A stretch of 64,000 nt of DNA from positions 1,664,501 through 1,728,500 of the forward strand of contig NZ_AP023321.1 in NCBI RefSeq assembly GCF_015140235.1, given 5' to 3'. The position numbers and the translations under genes were made by a program. How positions within the stretch are numbered: the first letter of the stretch is position 1; each line of letters opens with the position of its first letter. Below are positions 63,108 to 64,000 of the stretch, piece by piece. Origin of the DNA: Solibaculum mannosilyticum. Lineage in GTDB: Bacteria > Bacillota > Clostridia > Oscillospirales > Acutalibacteraceae. Under the pieces are notes generated by a model. It ran no database searches and was not told the origin of the DNA. It saw only the letters and a program-made list of their open reading frames with translations.

Positions 63108-63181
63108 ATAGAAAAACATTGGAATTAAGCAGCTTGCAGCCGATAAGCAATGTTGTATTTACATGAATAAGATAGTCCCAA

Positions 63182-63210
63182 CTTTAGTTGCAAAAGGTGT
63201 CGAACTAAAG
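63182..63210. repeat. Inverted repeat downstream of the thioredoxin-like gene
   Basis: CTTTAGTT/AACTAAAG enclose 13 bases that include TGTCGAA. It could be an operator for copy B or a weak terminator of the minus-strand operon. From 63108 to 63240 I see nothing else. Confidence 0.35.
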
Positions 63211-63240
63211 AAAAAGATATTCTTTTACACAGAATAGATC

Positions 63241-63570
63241 TTACCCCTGTGTAAGAATAGCAATCACTTCTTCGGTTTTCAGCACCTTACCATACGAAAC
63301 AACCTTGCCATCCACTACAAGGGCAGGAGTTGTCATCACTCCATAAGCCGCAATCTGTGCAAAATCGGTGATATGGCCGATTGATGTGTCCATGCTGAGC
63401 TGCTCCAAAGCGGCCAGCGTATTAGCTTCCAGCTGTTTGCATTTTACGCAGCCGGAGCCAAGAACTTTTATCTTGGTTCCATCAGGCTTGCTTTCTCCTG
63501 TTGGTGCTTCCACTGTACCGTTATCCCCACAGCAACAGTTTTCTTTCTTTTTCTTTCCGAACAATTTCAT
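63241..63570 (-). CDS. Thioredoxin-like small protein (redox-active disulfide protein 2 type)
   Basis: A 109-residue protein: a basic, Cys-rich N-terminal extension (KKKKENCCCGDNG) and then a thioredoxin fold with the active site GSGCVKCKQLE, cis-Pro in TTPALVVDGK and the C-terminal helix. Such proteins are often encoded with COG0701 permeases, as here, 11 bases downstream of one. GGAGG precedes the ATG. A role in metal or arsenical handling with the permease is possible. Confidence 0.88.
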   Translation of the reverse strand: MKLFGKKKKENCCCGDNGTVEAPTGESKPDGTKIKVLGSGCVKCKQLEANTLAALEQLSMDTSIGHITDFAQIAAYGVMTTPALVVDGKVVSYGKVLKTEEVIAILTQG

Positions 63571-63581
63571 CGTAACCCCTC

Positions 63582-64000
63582 CTAAATAAATAGATAGTGA
63601 AATACGTTAAACAGATATCCAACAAGGATCATCCCCACCGTACAGATGCCGATAAACAGAGCAAGCAACTTCGGCTTCACCGCTTTGCGCAGCATAATGA
63701 GAGATGGTAAGGACAGCGTTGTGACCGCCATCATAAAGCTGAGAATCGTCCCAAGCTGCGCGCCTTTTATGAGCAGGGCTTCGGCTACAGGAATCGTTCC
63801 AAAAATGTCTGCATACATTGGTACGCCGAGGATCGTTGCCAGAACGACCCCAAAAGGATTGCCGCTTCCCAAAACAGTTTCAATCCATTGTCCGGGAATC
63901 CAGTTGTGGATGACAGCGCCGATTCCTACACCCACAAGAATGTACGGAAACACTTTCTTAAAGGTAGATAACATCTGATCCTTGGCGTAAATAAGCCGTT
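63582..64000 (-). CDS. COG0701-type permease, N-terminal part outside the window
   Basis: The C-terminal 139 residues or so of a membrane permease whose frame stays open to the window edge; residues before MLSTFKK (RLIYAKDQ) continue the protein, so that Met is not the start. Two pairs of hydrophobic segments are visible, with GVPMYADIFGTIPVAEALL and the LSLPSLIMLRKAV signature of the family that includes organoarsenical permeases. It precedes the thioredoxin-like gene in the same operon. Confidence 0.88.
   Translation of the reverse strand, partial: RLIYAKDQMLSTFKKVFPYILVGVGIGAVIHNWIPGQWIETVLGSGNPFGVVLATILGVPMYADIFGTIPVAEALLIKGAQLGTILSFMMAVTTLSLPSLIMLRKAVKPKLLALFIGICTVGMILVGYLFNVFHYLFI

Overview
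The window comes from a spore-forming, anaerobic-type Firmicute of the class Clostridia, most like the Oscillospirales/Ruminococcaceae gut lineage. Evidence: SpoIVB next to Spo0A, SpmA/SpmB, a YaaL-BofA pair and an AbrB-type regulator; strong Shine-Dalgarno sites with TTGACA/TATAAT promoters; Rho-independent terminators after most transcription units; a T-box leader; and a large secreted GH92 mannosidase of the kind found in gut glycan degraders. I see no phage, insertion sequence or CRISPR array.

Layout. 0.4-2.7 kb: sporulation genes spoIVB and spo0A. 3.3-9.95 kb: a leftward operon, unusual as a unit, of two paralogous small secreted proteins, two lipoproteins, an ABC ATPase and two ABC-2-type permeases; it has a clear promoter, recurring TTGTACT boxes and 17-bp repeats between its genes. 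10.0-10.65 kb: tRNA-Gly(CCC), a duplicated trailer and two copies of an RNA-like element whose third copy lies near 63 kb. 11-17.4 kb: a DUF4358 lipoprotein, a dehydrogenase related to 2,4-diaminopentanoate dehydrogenase, a MerR regulator, a MATE exporter, two tandem related small proteins, a Bfd-like protein, a membrane protein and an Smr-domain protein. 17.5-20 kb: a polar amino acid ABC importer. 20-24.5 kb: alpha-glucan metabolism (short glycogen phosphorylase and an atypical GH13 protein) with Dabb and ThpR proteins. 24.6-26.6 kb: cupin, DUF4364, BofA, YaaL and a Cys-rich small protein. 26.7-32.7 kb: a single protein of about 1,990 residues with a GH92 catalytic region and four copies of an apparently uncharacterised beta-sandwich-like module. 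33-36 kb: leuB behind a T-box, and a GH13 amylase. 36-42.8 kb: XRE regulator, phosphatase, RNase R, PgeF, SpmB/SpmA and AbrB.

42.8-55.2 kb is a ten-gene leftward operon of the Ter (tellurium/stress) type: aldolase/lyase, phosphoribosyltransferase-TRSP, StiP-PELOTA, YceG-like, TelA, three TerD-family proteins, a P-type calcium ATPase and a HAD phosphatase. Diverging from its promoter is a cytoplasmic trypsin-like protease whose N-terminal half resembles a repeat unit of the YceG-like protein, so it probably belongs to the same system. I think this locus and the secreted-peptide/ABC operon are the two most interesting systems in the window.

57-64 kb: DUF975-like membrane protein, glutamine synthetase, a zinc-ribbon membrane protein with three Ltp repeats, a TIGR04076 protein, an alpha/beta hydrolase, a divergent membrane-protein/XRE pair sharing an inverted-repeat operator, the third RNA-like element, and a thioredoxin-like protein with a COG0701 permease cut by the window end.

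All identifications come from reading sequence motifs and from memory of protein families; no database search was run.
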